Assembly (NCBI GenBank): GCA_945869725.1
Contig: CAMBPO010000028.1
Span: forward strand, 1 to 37,680
Origin: Klebsiella pneumoniae
GTDB taxonomy: Bacteria > Pseudomonadota > Gammaproteobacteria > Pseudomonadales > Pseudohongiellaceae
DNA: 37,680 nt
Direction: 5' to 3'
In this document: piece by piece, positions 8,559-17,617 of the stretch
Layout of the letters: each line of letters begins with the position of its first letter
Numbering within the stretch: the stretch's first letter is position 1
Program-made: the position numbers and the translations under genes
Notes under the pieces: model-generated
Seen by the model: only the letters and a program-made list of their open reading frames with translations
Databases searched by the model: none
Told to the model about the DNA's origin: nothing

Positions 8559-9061
8559 CTACCAGTATTCATGCTTCGGTTAATGGTGAACCGTGTCAGT
8601 TTCAGTGTGAGACAACGGATACCTTGCTGAAGGTATTGCGCGAGAATCTGCGGATGACGGGCACCAAGCAGGGTTGTGGGACAGGAGACTGCGGGGCCTG
8701 CAGCGTCATCATGAACGGAGAGCTGGTATGCGCCTGTCTGGTATTGGCTGTCGAGTGCGGGCAGGCGGACATTCGCACCGTGGAAGGCCTGTCCGGCGCC
8801 GGCCAGTTGCACCCGTTACAACAGGCATTCCTCGATAACGCCGCCTTGCAATGCGGAATCTGCACGCCGGGCCTATTGATGGCCGCCAAAGCCTTGCTGG
8901 ACAAACATCCTCAGCCAGATGAGACACAAGTTCGTTACTGGATTGCGGGCAACCTGTGCCGCTGCACCGGGTACGACAAGATTGTTCGCGCAATCATGGA
9001 GGCCGCACCTGCGGTCAGTCGGGCCGCTGCACTACCGGCAGTGACAGGGGAAGTACTGTGA
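8555..9061 (+). CDS. Molybdenum hydroxylase 2Fe-2S subunit (CoxS-like)
   Basis: The 168-aa protein has the two-cluster architecture of CoxS/XdhC subunits. The N-terminal plant-ferredoxin-type cluster motif is CGTGDCGACSV followed by a Cys in GELVCAC. The C-terminal helical domain carries CGICTPG and NLCRCTGYDKI for the second 2Fe-2S cluster. All expected cysteines are present. It relays electrons from the molybdenum site to the FAD subunit, probably in the cytoplasm because there is no signal peptide. The start overlaps the preceding stop (ATGA), and its own stop overlaps the GTG of the large subunit, a tight three-gene operon. Confidence 0.95.
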   Translation: MTTSIHASVNGEPCQFQCETTDTLLKVLRENLRMTGTKQGCGTGDCGACSVIMNGELVCACLVLAVECGQADIRTVEGLSGAGQLHPLQQAFLDNAALQCGICTPGLLMAAKALLDKHPQPDETQVRYWIAGNLCRCTGYDKIVRAIMEAAPAVSRAAALPAVTGEVL

Positions 9062-11373
9062 ACGAAGAGCCCACAAATTACGGCGACGTGGCTGAAGTAG
9101 CCGCGAGTAACAAACCTTCCGCTGCAGTTGTTGGTACCCGTCCGGTGCGTCCTGACGGCGTCGATAAAGTGACCGGTCGTGCGCGTTTTGGTGCGGACAT
9201 GCAATTGCCGGGCAGTTTGGTGGGGATGGTTTTCAGGAGTCCGCACGCGCATGCGCGACTGCTCAAGGTTGATGTGTCGGCGGCGTTGGCGCTGCCGGGC
9301 GTTAAAGCCATAGTCACCGCTGCCGATCTGCCGGAGATTCCGGATGATCAGGCAATGGACAAAGGGCAGCCGCCAGACTTCCGGGATATGTCAGCCAATA
9401 TTCTGGCTCGTGAAAAAGTCTTGTATGAGGGGCATGCCATCGCGGCCGTTGCAGCTATTGATGAATTGACGGCGAGGCACGCGTTAACATTGATTGATGT
9501 CGACTATGCTGTGCTGCCTCACGTCATCGATTTGCATCAGGCGATGGAGCCGGATGCACCGTTACTGAACGATCACAATTTCACCAAAGGCATCAAACCG
9601 GTCCCCAAGAAGCCTTCCAATATCGCCAGCCGGTACGAACAGGTACACGGTGATGTGGTCGCAGGATTTGCGCAGGCTGACGTTATCATTGAAGAGGAGT
9701 TCAGCACCCAGCCCGTGCATCAGGGTTATATCGAGCCTCATGCCTGTCTGGTGAATGTCAGGCCTTCCGGTCGAACCGATATCTGGTGCAGCACGCAGGG
9801 CCAGTTTATGGTTCGGGCATACTGCGCGCGCCTGTTGCAGATACCACTGGCCGATATCCGTGTTTTCCCGATGGAAATCGGTGGCGGATTTGGTGGCAAA
9901 ACCACGGTCTACCTCGAGCCATTAGCAATCCTGCTGTCCAAAAGGAGCGGCAAACCGGTGCGAATGGAGATGACACGCGCCGACGTTTTTAAGGCAACCG
10001 GTCCAACATCCGGCAGTTACATGCGCATAAAAATCGGTGCGCAAAACGATGGTAGCGTTGTCGCGGTTGAAGGCGTCTTGTGTTATCAGGCTGGTGCCTA
10101 TCCCGGATCGCCGGTGCGCTTGGGCTGTATGACTGCATTTGCTCCTTACAATATCCCCAACATCAAATTGATTGGTTATGACGTACTCGTGAACAGGCCA
10201 AAAAGTGCGGCTTACCGTGCACCTGGTGCGCCGATGGCATCCTTTGCGGCTGAGTCGCTGATGGACATGCTGGCGCAGCGACTTGATATTGATCCGCTGG
10301 AGTTGCGTCTGCGCAATGCCGCTGATAATGGCACTCAGACCTCATACGGTGTCACCTTCAAGAACATTGGTTATCGTCAGACTCTGGAGGCCGCACGAGC
10401 CCATCCGCATTACAACGCGCCACTTGGGCCCGACCAGGGGCGCGGGGTTGCCTCAGGTTTCTGGTTCAATATTGGTGGACAGTCCAGCGCGGCAATCAAC
10501 ATTAACCAGGACGGGAGTGTGCTGGTGACAACCGGCACGCCTGATATTGGTGGGTCGCGCGCGTCGATGGCGATGATGGCCGCTGATGTGCTGGGTGTTG
10601 GCTACGAGCAGATTCAGGTCTGTATTGCAGATACCAGCTCAATCGCGCACAGCGATCTGACCGGTGGCAGCCGGGTCACCTTTGCCGTGGGAATGGCGGT
10701 GTCGCAGGCGGCATCTGCTGTGGTTGAGGAATTACGCCGCCGCGCTGCGCTGCTGTGGCAGGTGGAAGTGGAGCAGGTCAGTTGGACGGGCGGAGTTGCC
10801 AGTTTGATTGCCTCTGGCGGGTCAAAAAGCCTGGCTCTGGCGCAGATTGCTGCCAGCAGCGCAGAGACCGGTGGGCCGATCGCAGTTGAAATCTCTCTGA
10901 ACGCGCAGGGCGCAGGGCCCGGCTTTGCGACTCACATCTGTGATGTTCAGTTGGATAAAGAGACCGGTCGGGTGAGTGTTGTGCGCTACACAGCCATTCA
11001 GGACGTTGGTAAAGCCATTCATCCGTCCTATGTCGAGGGTCAGATGCAGGGTGGTGCTGTGCAGGGCATAGGTTGGGCATTAAACGAGGCCTATTTGTAC
11101 GATGAGAATGGCAGGCTGCTGAATCCGGGTTTTCTGGATTACCGCGTGCCCGTAGCATCTGATGTGCCCATGATTGATACCGTGCTGATCGAAGTGCCTA
11201 ATCCGCGCCATCCCTTTGGTGTAAAGGGAGTTGGTGAGGTTCCGATTGTGCCGCCTCTGGGCGCTGTCGCCAATGCCGTCTCCAGAGCTGCCGGAACCCG
11301 GCTTTGTGATCTGCCCATGTCCCCAACGGCCATCCACAAGGCGCTCAAGCGCGCGGCGCGGCGACGGCGCTGA
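9058..11373 (+). CDS. Molybdenum hydroxylase molybdopterin-binding catalytic subunit (xanthine dehydrogenase family)
   Basis: The start is GTG 9058, overlapping the upstream stop (GTGA), with a GGGGA ribosome site; this gives 771 aa. Molybdenum-site landmarks are visible: GGGFGGK at residues 275-281, AAYRAPGAP around 384-392, and GVKGVGE with the presumed catalytic base Glu727. The loop at 384-392 lacks the Cys-containing AYxCSFR motif of form I CO dehydrogenase, so this is not a CO oxidiser. The closest functional classes are aromatic or heterocycle hydroxylases and 4-hydroxybenzoyl-CoA reductase-like enzymes. The substrate is not identifiable. No maturation or chaperone genes for the cofactor are present nearby. 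The enzyme probably hydroxylates a growth substrate, since it is followed by a MarR-type regulator. Confidence 0.93.
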   Translation: MNEEPTNYGDVAEVAASNKPSAAVVGTRPVRPDGVDKVTGRARFGADMQLPGSLVGMVFRSPHAHARLLKVDVSAALALPGVKAIVTAADLPEIPDDQAMDKGQPPDFRDMSANILAREKVLYEGHAIAAVAAIDELTARHALTLIDVDYAVLPHVIDLHQAMEPDAPLLNDHNFTKGIKPVPKKPSNIASRYEQVHGDVVAGFAQADVIIEEEFSTQPVHQGYIEPHACLVNVRPSGRTDIWCSTQGQFMVRAYCARLLQIPLADIRVFPMEIGGGFGGKTTVYLEPLAILLSKRSGKPVRMEMTRADVFKATGPTSGSYMRIKIGAQNDGSVVAVEGVLCYQAGAYPGSPVRLGCMTAFAPYNIPNIKLIGYDVLVNRPKSAAYRAPGAPMASFAAESLMDMLAQRLDIDPLELRLRNAADNGTQTSYGVTFKNIGYRQTLEAARAHPHYNAPLGPDQGRGVASGFWFNIGGQSSAAININQDGSVLVTTGTPDIGGSRASMAMMAADVLGVGYEQIQVCIADTSSIAHSDLTGGSRVTFAVGMAVSQAASAVVEELRRRAALLWQVEVEQVSWTGGVASLIASGGSKSLALAQIAASSAETGGPIAVEISLNAQGAGPGFATHICDVQLDKETGRVSVVRYTAIQDVGKAIHPSYVEGQMQGGAVQGIGWALNEAYLYDENGRLLNPGFLDYRVPVASDVPMIDTVLIEVPNPRHPFGVKGVGEVPIVPPLGAVANAVSRAAGTRLCDLPMSPTAIHKALKRAARRRR

Positions 11374-11374
11374 A

Positions 11375-11407
11375 CTGATGCCACTGACTGATGCCACTGA
11401 CTGATGC
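11375..11407. repeat. 13-bp tandem repeat, 2.5 copies
   Basis: The unit CTGATGCCACTGA occurs perfectly at 11375-11387 and 11388-11400, and its first seven bases recur at 11401-11407. It starts one base after the large-subunit stop codon. It could be replication slippage or a repeated binding site upstream of the MarR gene. Confidence 0.9.
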
Positions 11408-11413
11408 GGCTCA

Positions 11414-11456
11414 GGTCGATTGACAACATGCAGTCAGCCTGAGACGATCATCGACC
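11414..11456 (+). promoter_or_regulatory. Candidate promoter for the MarR gene enclosed by an inverted repeat
   Basis: A perfect TTGACA lies at 11420-11425, and 17 bp later there is a weak -10-like GACGAT at 11443-11448. The pair sits inside a 7-bp inverted repeat, GGTCGAT (11414-11420) and ATCGACC (11450-11456). This could be an operator over a promoter driving the regulator and possibly the downstream nnr cluster. The poor -10 keeps confidence low. Confidence 0.3.
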
Positions 11457-11515
11457 GGTGTGGATCATGCATCGGGCACGATTCCGGCGTTTAATCTGGC
11501 AGAGCACTCAATCTC

Positions 11516-11962
11516 ATGGCTCATTCTCCCAAACGAAAACTTTTTCTGGATCTGGTGCGCGCCGTTTTCCGGATCAATGGCTTGTTGCTTGCTGACGGCG
11601 ATCGCATGGCAGAAGGTGTTGGGTTAACCAGCGCGCGCTGGAAGGTCATTGGAGTTATCGCGCTGTCCAATTCCGGTATGACTGTGCCTGGTATTGCCCG
11701 CGCGCTGGGTCAGTCGAGGCAGGCAGTACAGCGCATCACCGATGTGATGAAAGTTGATGGTCTGGTCAGTTATGCCAACAACCCGCGCCACAAACGCTCT
11801 GTGCTGGTGCAATTGACCGACCAGGGGCAGCAGGTTTATCACGCGCTGCGAACCGTTCAGGATCCGTGGGCCATTGGCTTGGCCGACGATGTGCCGGTTG
11901 AGGAGTTGGCAGGAGCCCTGCGACTGCTGCAACGCCTGATTTTCCGCATGGAAAAACCTTGA
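11516..11962 (+). CDS. MarR-family transcriptional regulator
   Basis: The 148-aa protein has the MarR winged-helix layout: helical dimerisation N-terminus, then LTSARWKVIGVIAL, a helix-turn-helix MTVPGIARALGQSRQAVQRI, and the wing KVDGLVSYANNPRHKRSVLV with the family's basic tip. A C-terminal dimerisation helix completes it. MarR proteins usually repress adjacent catabolic or efflux genes and release DNA on binding a small aromatic ligand. It follows the molybdenum hydroxylase operon by 142 bp and is probably its regulator. It ends only 7 bp before the ATG of nnr, so transcription from its promoter may run into the conserved cluster. Confidence 0.9.
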   Translation: MAHSPKRKLFLDLVRAVFRINGLLLADGDRMAEGVGLTSARWKVIGVIALSNSGMTVPGIARALGQSRQAVQRITDVMKVDGLVSYANNPRHKRSVLVQLTDQGQQVYHALRTVQDPWAIGLADDVPVEELAGALRLLQRLIFRMEKP

Positions 11963-11969
11963 GTTGATC

Positions 11970-13568
11970 ATGATCCCACTTCACACCAGTGAACAGACTC
12001 GTCAGATTGAACAACAGACTATCAACAGTGGCATCAGCGGATACGCGCTGATGCAACGAGCTGCCAGCGCGGCGCTGCGGGTGATTCGGCAGCGCTGGCC
12101 GCAACGCCTGGAACTGATAGTGTTCTGTGGCGGCGGTAACAATGGCGGCGACGGATATGAGATAGCCAGACAGGCGCGTGCAGATGGACTGTCCGTGCAG
12201 ATATTTGCGCTGACAAACCCAGACGCATTGCAGGGAGATGCTGCTTTGGCAGCCCAGGCAGCGATGGCAGCAGAAGTGCCCTGGAAGGTATTTGACCTGT
12301 CCGACGCCACGCACTGGATATCGTGCTGCCGTCTGCAGCACACCGTACTGGTTGATGCATTATTGGGCATTGGTTGTCAGGGCGCACTTCGCCCCTTGGT
12401 CTCCCAAGCCGTAGATCTTATCAACCAACTTGAAGCGCCCGTGTTATCCATCGATGTGCCGACCGGTATATGCGCGGATACAGGGCATGCAGAGCAACAG
12501 GCCGTCATGGCTGATATCTGCCTGATGGTGGTAGCCCGCAAGCAGGGCTTGTATACCGGCATGGCGCCTGCCTTTGCCGGCGAATTGCTGTTTGATGACC
12601 TCGGGGTTGCACAAGGGGTTGCACAAATGGTGCCGATATCCGCCCGTGGTATCGATAGCCGTATATTGCTTACTCCTGCACTGCTGCGCTCGCCTGCCGC
12701 TCATAAGGGACATTCAGGCCATGTGCTGGTTGTGGGCGGAGATTCAGGATTTGGTGGCGCAGCAGTGATGGCTGCACAGGCGGCTGCCCGCTCTGGCGCG
12801 GGCACTGTCAGTCTTCTTACCCGCTCAGCGCACACAGGCGCAATGCTGACCAGGTGCCCGGAGGTTATGGCACACGGTGTTGATGACTGGCAGGGCGATG
12901 CCGCAGAGCGAGCGCTGCAGTTGATACAGCGTGCCAGTGTTATTGTGCTCGGACCCGGACTTGGTCGGTCTGTTTGGTCTCATGCCTTGCTGCAGACGGT
13001 CGTCTCGCGCGCGGCGCAGTGGCGTATTCCCATGGTGCTGGACGCCGACGCCCTGAACCTGCTGGCTGCTCAGCAAACTGTCTGGGAAGAGCTGGCACCG
13101 GCAGCACAGCGTGCTCAGTGGATTCTGACACCACATCCGGGCGAAGCCGCCAAGCTGCTCCAGTGTGACACTGCGCAAGTGAACACCCACCGCTTTCAGG
13201 CCGTCACAAATATGCAGAAACTCTCTGGCTGTGTGGTGATATTAAAAGGAGCCGGGAGTTTGCTGGCATTTCCGCACGGGGACACGCTGATCGATATCTG
13301 TCTGGAAGGTAATCCTGGTATGGCCTCAGGCGGGATGGGTGATGTCTTGTCCGGCATTTGCGGGGCAATGCTGGCGCTGGGGCGCAGTGCTACGGTGCGC
13401 TTCGATGCCGCGGATGCTGCACGGTTTGCAGTGTGTGCTCACGGTGAGGCGGGCGATCGTGCGGCAGCCAAGATCGGTCAACGTGGGCTGCTGGCGACGG
13501 ATCTGTTGGAATTTCTGCCCGGGCTTCTGTCAGGTGCCAGGGTGTCACACGCAGGCAGTCTGGCATGA
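11970..13568 (+). CDS. nnr: Bifunctional NAD(P)H-hydrate epimerase / ADP-dependent NAD(P)H-hydrate dehydratase
   Basis: This is a fusion of two repair activities that restore damaged, hydrated NADH and NADPH. The N-terminal YjeF_N epimerase domain has CGGGNNGGDG (residues 53-62). The C-terminal ribokinase-like dehydratase domain has HSGHVLVVGG, VLGPGLGRS, LDADALN and NPGMASGGMGDVLSG (from residue 448, with Asp458 as the presumed catalytic residue). The 532-aa length is normal for the fused form. ATG 11970 is preferred; a TTG at 11964 would add two residues. The stop overlaps tsaE (ATGA), as in many gammaproteobacteria where nnr heads this cluster. Confidence 0.95.
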   Translation: MIPLHTSEQTRQIEQQTINSGISGYALMQRAASAALRVIRQRWPQRLELIVFCGGGNNGGDGYEIARQARADGLSVQIFALTNPDALQGDAALAAQAAMAAEVPWKVFDLSDATHWISCCRLQHTVLVDALLGIGCQGALRPLVSQAVDLINQLEAPVLSIDVPTGICADTGHAEQQAVMADICLMVVARKQGLYTGMAPAFAGELLFDDLGVAQGVAQMVPISARGIDSRILLTPALLRSPAAHKGHSGHVLVVGGDSGFGGAAVMAAQAAARSGAGTVSLLTRSAHTGAMLTRCPEVMAHGVDDWQGDAAERALQLIQRASVIVLGPGLGRSVWSHALLQTVVSRAAQWRIPMVLDADALNLLAAQQTVWEELAPAAQRAQWILTPHPGEAAKLLQCDTAQVNTHRFQAVTNMQKLSGCVVILKGAGSLLAFPHGDTLIDICLEGNPGMASGGMGDVLSGICGAMLALGRSATVRFDAADAARFAVCAHGEAGDRAAAKIGQRGLLATDLLEFLPGLLSGARVSHAGSLA

Positions 13569-14077
13569 CGCGCTTATCTGAATGTTATCTGGCTGATGAA
13601 TCCATGACGGAGTATGCGGGCGCCCGCATAGCACTATCGTTGCCTGCGAATGGCGCCGTCATTTACCTGGAAGGCGACCTTGGGGCCGGCAAAACCACGC
13701 TTTCCAGAGGGCTGATCAGAGCGCTGGGACATCAGGGCGCAGTCAAGAGTCCGACCTATACCTTGGTAGAACCTTATGAAGATTTTGAGTTTCCTCTCTA
13801 TCACTTTGATCTGTATAGACTATCGCATCCTGAGGAGGTAGAATTCCTTGGCGTGCATGACTATTTCAAGCCGCCTGCTGTGTGTTTGATTGAATGGCCT
13901 GGCCGGGGCAAGGGTTTTTTACCCTCCGCAGACATCCATTTTTTTCTGGCAGACGAGGGTGATGGCAGGCGTTTAAGCTGGCAGGCAGGCACCGTGAAAG
14001 GAGCCGAAATAGCACATAATCTCAATAAGTTACTGGTAGTTCAGGGCAGCAATGACAGTCAGGAGAGTGTTCAGTGA
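13565..14077 (+). CDS. tsaE: tRNA threonylcarbamoyladenosine biosynthesis ATPase TsaE
   Basis: The 170-aa protein has the P-loop GDLGAGKTT (residues 37-45) and the family blocks KSPTYTLVEPY, YHFDLYRL and LIEWPGRG. TsaE is the small ATPase that works with TsaB and TsaD to make the universal t6A modification on ANN-decoding tRNAs. It overlaps nnr by 4 bp upstream and the amidase gene by 26 bp downstream (14052-14077), so the three are almost certainly co-transcribed. The C-terminal ~20 residues after KGAEIAHNL look unconserved. Confidence 0.95.
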   Translation: MTRLSECYLADESMTEYAGARIALSLPANGAVIYLEGDLGAGKTTLSRGLIRALGHQGAVKSPTYTLVEPYEDFEFPLYHFDLYRLSHPEEVEFLGVHDYFKPPAVCLIEWPGRGKGFLPSADIHFFLADEGDGRRLSWQAGTVKGAEIAHNLNKLLVVQGSNDSQESVQ

Positions 14078-15680
14078 CAGTGTGAACCGGAAGCAGTTGG
14101 TGACGCGCCAGGCAGCGCCCTGCCTGCCTGTCTGGTGTTCATTGTTGGTCAGTATCCTGTGCATGCTGCCGGCCTCCGTATTTGCTGCGGATATTGAATC
14201 TCTGGATATCTGGCGCTCCCCAGACTTTACCCGCGTTGTTATTGATGTCAGCAAGCGCCCTGAATACAGCGTGTTTGTCCTGGAGGATCCGCACAGAGTT
14301 GTCATCGATATACGTGATTCACGAATGAATGCCGCGTTACAAGGGCTGGATATGGAAGGCAGTCCAGTCACCGCGGTGCGCAGCGGATCGCGCAATCAAA
14401 CAGACACCCGCATCGTATTGGATCTCAGCAGTCCGATAAATCCCAGCAGTTACTCGCTGCCACCCAATGCCGAGCATGGTGAGCGTCTGATAATCGACTT
14501 GTATGATGCCGGGACGCAGGCTCCGGCCCTGGCGCCGGCAACCATGTCCGGTGACCAGGATGCCAGTGTCGCACCCGTTGAGCCGGTGATTGCAGAATCT
14601 GCCTCCCGCCGCAATATTGTGGTTGCTATTGATGCCGGGCATGGTGGCAGTGATCCGGGGGCAATCGCAAAAGACGGCCATATGCAGGAAAAAGATATTG
14701 CCTTGGCCATTTCCAGGGCGGTAGCCGAGCGAATCAGAGCAATGCCGGGTTTTGAACCGGTGATGATTCGCGATGGTGATTACTACGTACAGTTGCAGCA
14801 AAGACCTCAGTTAGCGCGTCAGAAACGAGCTGATATCTTCCTGTCGATTCATGCGGACTCGCATGCCACTTCCCGCGCTGAAGGCATGACCATTTACGCC
14901 TTGTCGCAAAGCACGGCTGAAGACGAGAATATCCGGCGTGTCACAGAGAAGGAAAACTCCTCGGATTTGCTGGGAGGCAATTCCGGTGATACCAGTCTGC
15001 GTAACGTTGATGATGATCTGGCGCTGACCTTGCTGGACCTGTCGATGGCATGGAGCATCGAACAGAGTATGGCTGCAGGCAGTTACATTCTGAACGCGAC
15101 CGGAAATGTCGCTAGACTGCGTCGTGATGTCCCGCAACAAGGCAACTTCTGGGTGTTGCGGTCACCGGATATCCCATCTTTATTGATCGAAACCGGCTAT
15201 CTTTCAAATCCGGCAGAGGCGCGCAGGCTCGCCAGCGCTGATTACCAGCGCAAGCTGGCGGATTCGATTGTGCAAGGTGTGATGAATTATTTTTACGAGA
15301 GGCCCCCGGAAGGGTCACTGATTGCATGGCAGAAAGCCAATAATCAGGGGCCGGACCGCCAATACGTTGTGACCCGTGGCGACAGTCTCTCCCTGATTGC
15401 GCAGCGTCACAACCTCAGCCTTTCTCAGTTGCGCTCAGCCAATAGTCTGCGCGGTGACACCATTCAAGTCGGGCAGACCTTGAGTATTCCTGGATCTGGG
15501 CCGACGCTGATCGCTTCCGTTGCACCGCCACAGGTTTCCGAGCACACCATTGCCCGCGGTGAAACATTGTCGGGTATCGCCGCACGCTACAGCATCAGCC
15601 TGTCGAGCTTGCGGGAAGCTAACCGCCTGCGTAATGATACGATCCGTGTGGGTCAGGTATTGGTCATTCCCGCCTCCTGA
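14052..15680 (+). CDS. amiB: N-acetylmuramoyl-L-alanine amidase, AMIN-Amidase_3-LysM-LysM (AmiB/AmiC type)
   Basis: This 542-aa periplasmic murein hydrolase cleaves the amide between MurNAc and the stem peptide during septum splitting. Domains in order: signal peptide (hydrophobic stretch ending VFAAD, about residues 28-47), AMIN domain (about 48-150), zinc-dependent Amidase_3 domain (about 188-410) and two LysM repeats (YVVTRGDSLSLIAQ and HTIARGETLSGIAA). Zinc and catalytic residues visible are His197 (DAGHGGSDPGA), Glu213 (EKDIAL), His267 (LSIHADSH) and the terminal Glu in LIETGYLSNPAE. ATG 14052 is inside tsaE and has no clear ribosome site, so exact start is uncertain. The neighbours tsaE and mutL match the usual amiB setting. 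Confidence 0.94.
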   Translation: MTVRRVFSDSVNRKQLVTRQAAPCLPVWCSLLVSILCMLPASVFAADIESLDIWRSPDFTRVVIDVSKRPEYSVFVLEDPHRVVIDIRDSRMNAALQGLDMEGSPVTAVRSGSRNQTDTRIVLDLSSPINPSSYSLPPNAEHGERLIIDLYDAGTQAPALAPATMSGDQDASVAPVEPVIAESASRRNIVVAIDAGHGGSDPGAIAKDGHMQEKDIALAISRAVAERIRAMPGFEPVMIRDGDYYVQLQQRPQLARQKRADIFLSIHADSHATSRAEGMTIYALSQSTAEDENIRRVTEKENSSDLLGGNSGDTSLRNVDDDLALTLLDLSMAWSIEQSMAAGSYILNATGNVARLRRDVPQQGNFWVLRSPDIPSLLIETGYLSNPAEARRLASADYQRKLADSIVQGVMNYFYERPPEGSLIAWQKANNQGPDRQYVVTRGDSLSLIAQRHNLSLSQLRSANSLRGDTIQVGQTLSIPGSGPTLIASVAPPQVSEHTIARGETLSGIAARYSISLSSLREANRLRNDTIRVGQVLVIPAS

Positions 15681-15701
15681 ACGGCTCACTTGCGGATTTT
15701 C

Positions 15702-17609
15702 ATGAAACGTATCGCTCTTCTCAGCCAGAGACTGGCTAACCAGATTGCCGCCGGCGAAGTTGTCGAAAGACCGGCGTCTGTGGTTAAGGAATTACTGGAA
15801 AACAGCCTTGATGCAGGGGCTATGCGCATTGATGTTGATATCGAGCAGGGCGGAAGCAAACTGATCCGCCTCCGTGATGATGGGCAAGGCATCAATAAGG
15901 ATGATCTGGCATTGGCGCTCAGCCGGCATGCCACCAGTAAAATCGCTGATCTGGATGATCTTGAGAATATCGCCAGCCTGGGGTTTCGCGGTGAAGCGCT
16001 GGCCAGTATCAGTTCAGTGTCGCGCCTGCAGTTGATTTCCCGCGCCGCCGATGCGGTTGATGCCGGCGGTTGGCTGGTGGAAGCGGAAGGCCAGTCGATG
16101 ACCGCAACACTGCGCCCGGCACCGCACACTCAAGGCACCAGTGTTGAAGTGCGTGACCTGTTCTTTAACACGCCGGCCCGCAAAAAATTCCTTCGCACAG
16201 AAAACACTGAGTTTGCACGCATAGACGAAGTGATCAAAAGACTGGCGCTCAGTCGGTTTGATGTGGCGTTTAGCTTGCGCCATAACCAGCGCACCATCCA
16301 TCAGCTGCAGTCTGCGCGCAGTGTACAGGAGCGTCAGCGACGCATCGGTCTGGTCTGTGGCCCGGCGTTTCTAGAGCATGCGGTGTATATTGATATTGAG
16401 GCCTCCGGATTGCGCTTGTGGGGTTGGGTCTGTTTGCCAACCTTCTCCCGTAGCCAGCCTGATCTGCAGTATTTTTATGTAAACGGCCGTGTGATTCGCG
16501 ACAAACTGGTTTCACATGCAGTCAAGCAGGCATACCGGGATGTATTGTTTGGTGGCCGACATCCTGCATTTGTGTTGTATCTGGAGCTGCAGCCGGCGCT
16601 GGTGGATGTCAACGTTCATCCAACTAAGCATGAGGTGCGCTTTCGCGATCAGCGTTTAGTGCACGACTTTCTGTTCCGCTCACTGCATCAGGCGCTGGCG
16701 GATGTGCGCCCGGACGATCATTTACATGGACAACAGCAAGCGGGTGCAGTGATGACGGATGCTGCCATGACAGGTCTTGAGGGCTCAGGTTTCTCAAGTG
16801 CGCTGCATGAACAGTCTGCACTTGGTTTTAATGTTGATCCCGGTACTGGTGAAGTACTGCCTTGGCCGGCGACATTATGGGGAGCGCAAACGCCGACGGA
16901 GACTGGCAGTGTGCTGAATGTTGGAGCGTCCACTGGTTTTAGGCAGTACCCGCAGGCGCCTGTGTCGACCCGGACCATGGCAGAGCAGTCTGCGATCTAT
17001 CAGCAGCTTGCCAGCGACGCAGAAATTCCGCCCCTGGGATTTGCGATTGCTCAGCTGCACGGCATTTACATCCTTGCCCAGAATCAACATGGTTTGATTA
17101 TTGTCGACATGCATGCGGCACATGAGCGTATCACTTACGAACATATGAAGGCTGCCTGTGATACCCAGAGTGTAAAGGCGCAACCACTGTTGGTGCCGGT
17201 GTCCTTGTCAGTAAGCGAGGCAGAAGCCGACTGCGCCGAGCAACAGGCTGCTGCGCTGGCCGAGCTTGGTTTTGCCATCGAGCGAGTGGCAGCGGAATCT
17301 TTGGTAGTGCGGCAGGTGCCGGTGATTCTGGCGCGTTCCAATATTGAGCAATTGGTGAGGGATGTTCTGTCTGACGTGCGTGAACACGGTCAGAGTGAGC
17401 GGATCAGCGCGTATCGTGACGAGTTACTGGCAACCATGGCATGCCATGGTGCGGTGCGTGCAAACCGTCAGCTGGGTGTGGCTGAGATGAATGCGTTGTT
17501 GCGCGATATGGAGCGTACTGAGCGCAGTGGGCAATGCAATCATGGTCGGCCGACCTGGGTGTATCAGTCGTTGGCAGATCTGGATAAGTTGTTCTTGCGT
17601 GGCCGGTGA
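15702..17609 (+). CDS. mutL: DNA mismatch repair protein MutL, with endonuclease-type C-terminal motif
   Basis: MutL couples mismatch recognition by MutS to strand incision. The GHKL ATPase N-terminus is intact: [47 protein letters not shown]. The C-terminal domain carries [12 protein letters not shown] from Asp469, matching the D(Q/M)HA(X)2E(X)4E metal-binding motif of nicking MutL proteins. It also has ACHGAVRA (Cys581) and CNHGRPT (Cys612), the accessory motifs of that class. ATG 15702 is chosen, giving 635 aa; a TTG four codons upstream is possible. The stop overlaps a possible GTG start of miaA at 17606. Confidence 0.96.
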   Translation: MKRIALLSQRLANQIAAGEVVERPASVVKELLENSLDAGAMRIDVDIEQGGSKLIRLRDDGQGINKDDLALALSRHATSKIADLDDLENIASLGFRGEALASISSVSRLQLISRAADAVDAGGWLVEAEGQSMTATLRPAPHTQGTSVEVRDLFFNTPARKKFLRTENTEFARIDEVIKRLALSRFDVAFSLRHNQRTIHQLQSARSVQERQRRIGLVCGPAFLEHAVYIDIEASGLRLWGWVCLPTFSRSQPDLQYFYVNGRVIRDKLVSHAVKQAYRDVLFGGRHPAFVLYLELQPALVDVNVHPTKHEVRFRDQRLVHDFLFRSLHQALADVRPDDHLHGQQQAGAVMTDAAMTGLEGSGFSSALHEQSALGFNVDPGTGEVLPWPATLWGAQTPTETGSVLNVGASTGFRQYPQAPVSTRTMAEQSAIYQQLASDAEIPPLGFAIAQLHGIYILAQNQHGLIIVDMHAAHERITYEHMKAACDTQSVKAQPLLVPVSLSVSEAEADCAEQQAAALAELGFAIERVAAESLVVRQVPVILARSNIEQLVRDVLSDVREHGQSERISAYRDELLATMACHGAVRANRQLGVAEMNALLRDMERTERSGQCNHGRPTWVYQSLADLDKLFLRGR

Positions 17610-17617
17610 GAAGCCTC

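Noticed and set aside
9058..11373. Form I aerobic CO dehydrogenase large subunit
   Set aside because: The diagnostic AYxCSFR active-site loop is replaced by AAYRAPGAP, so only general xanthine dehydrogenase-family membership is supported.
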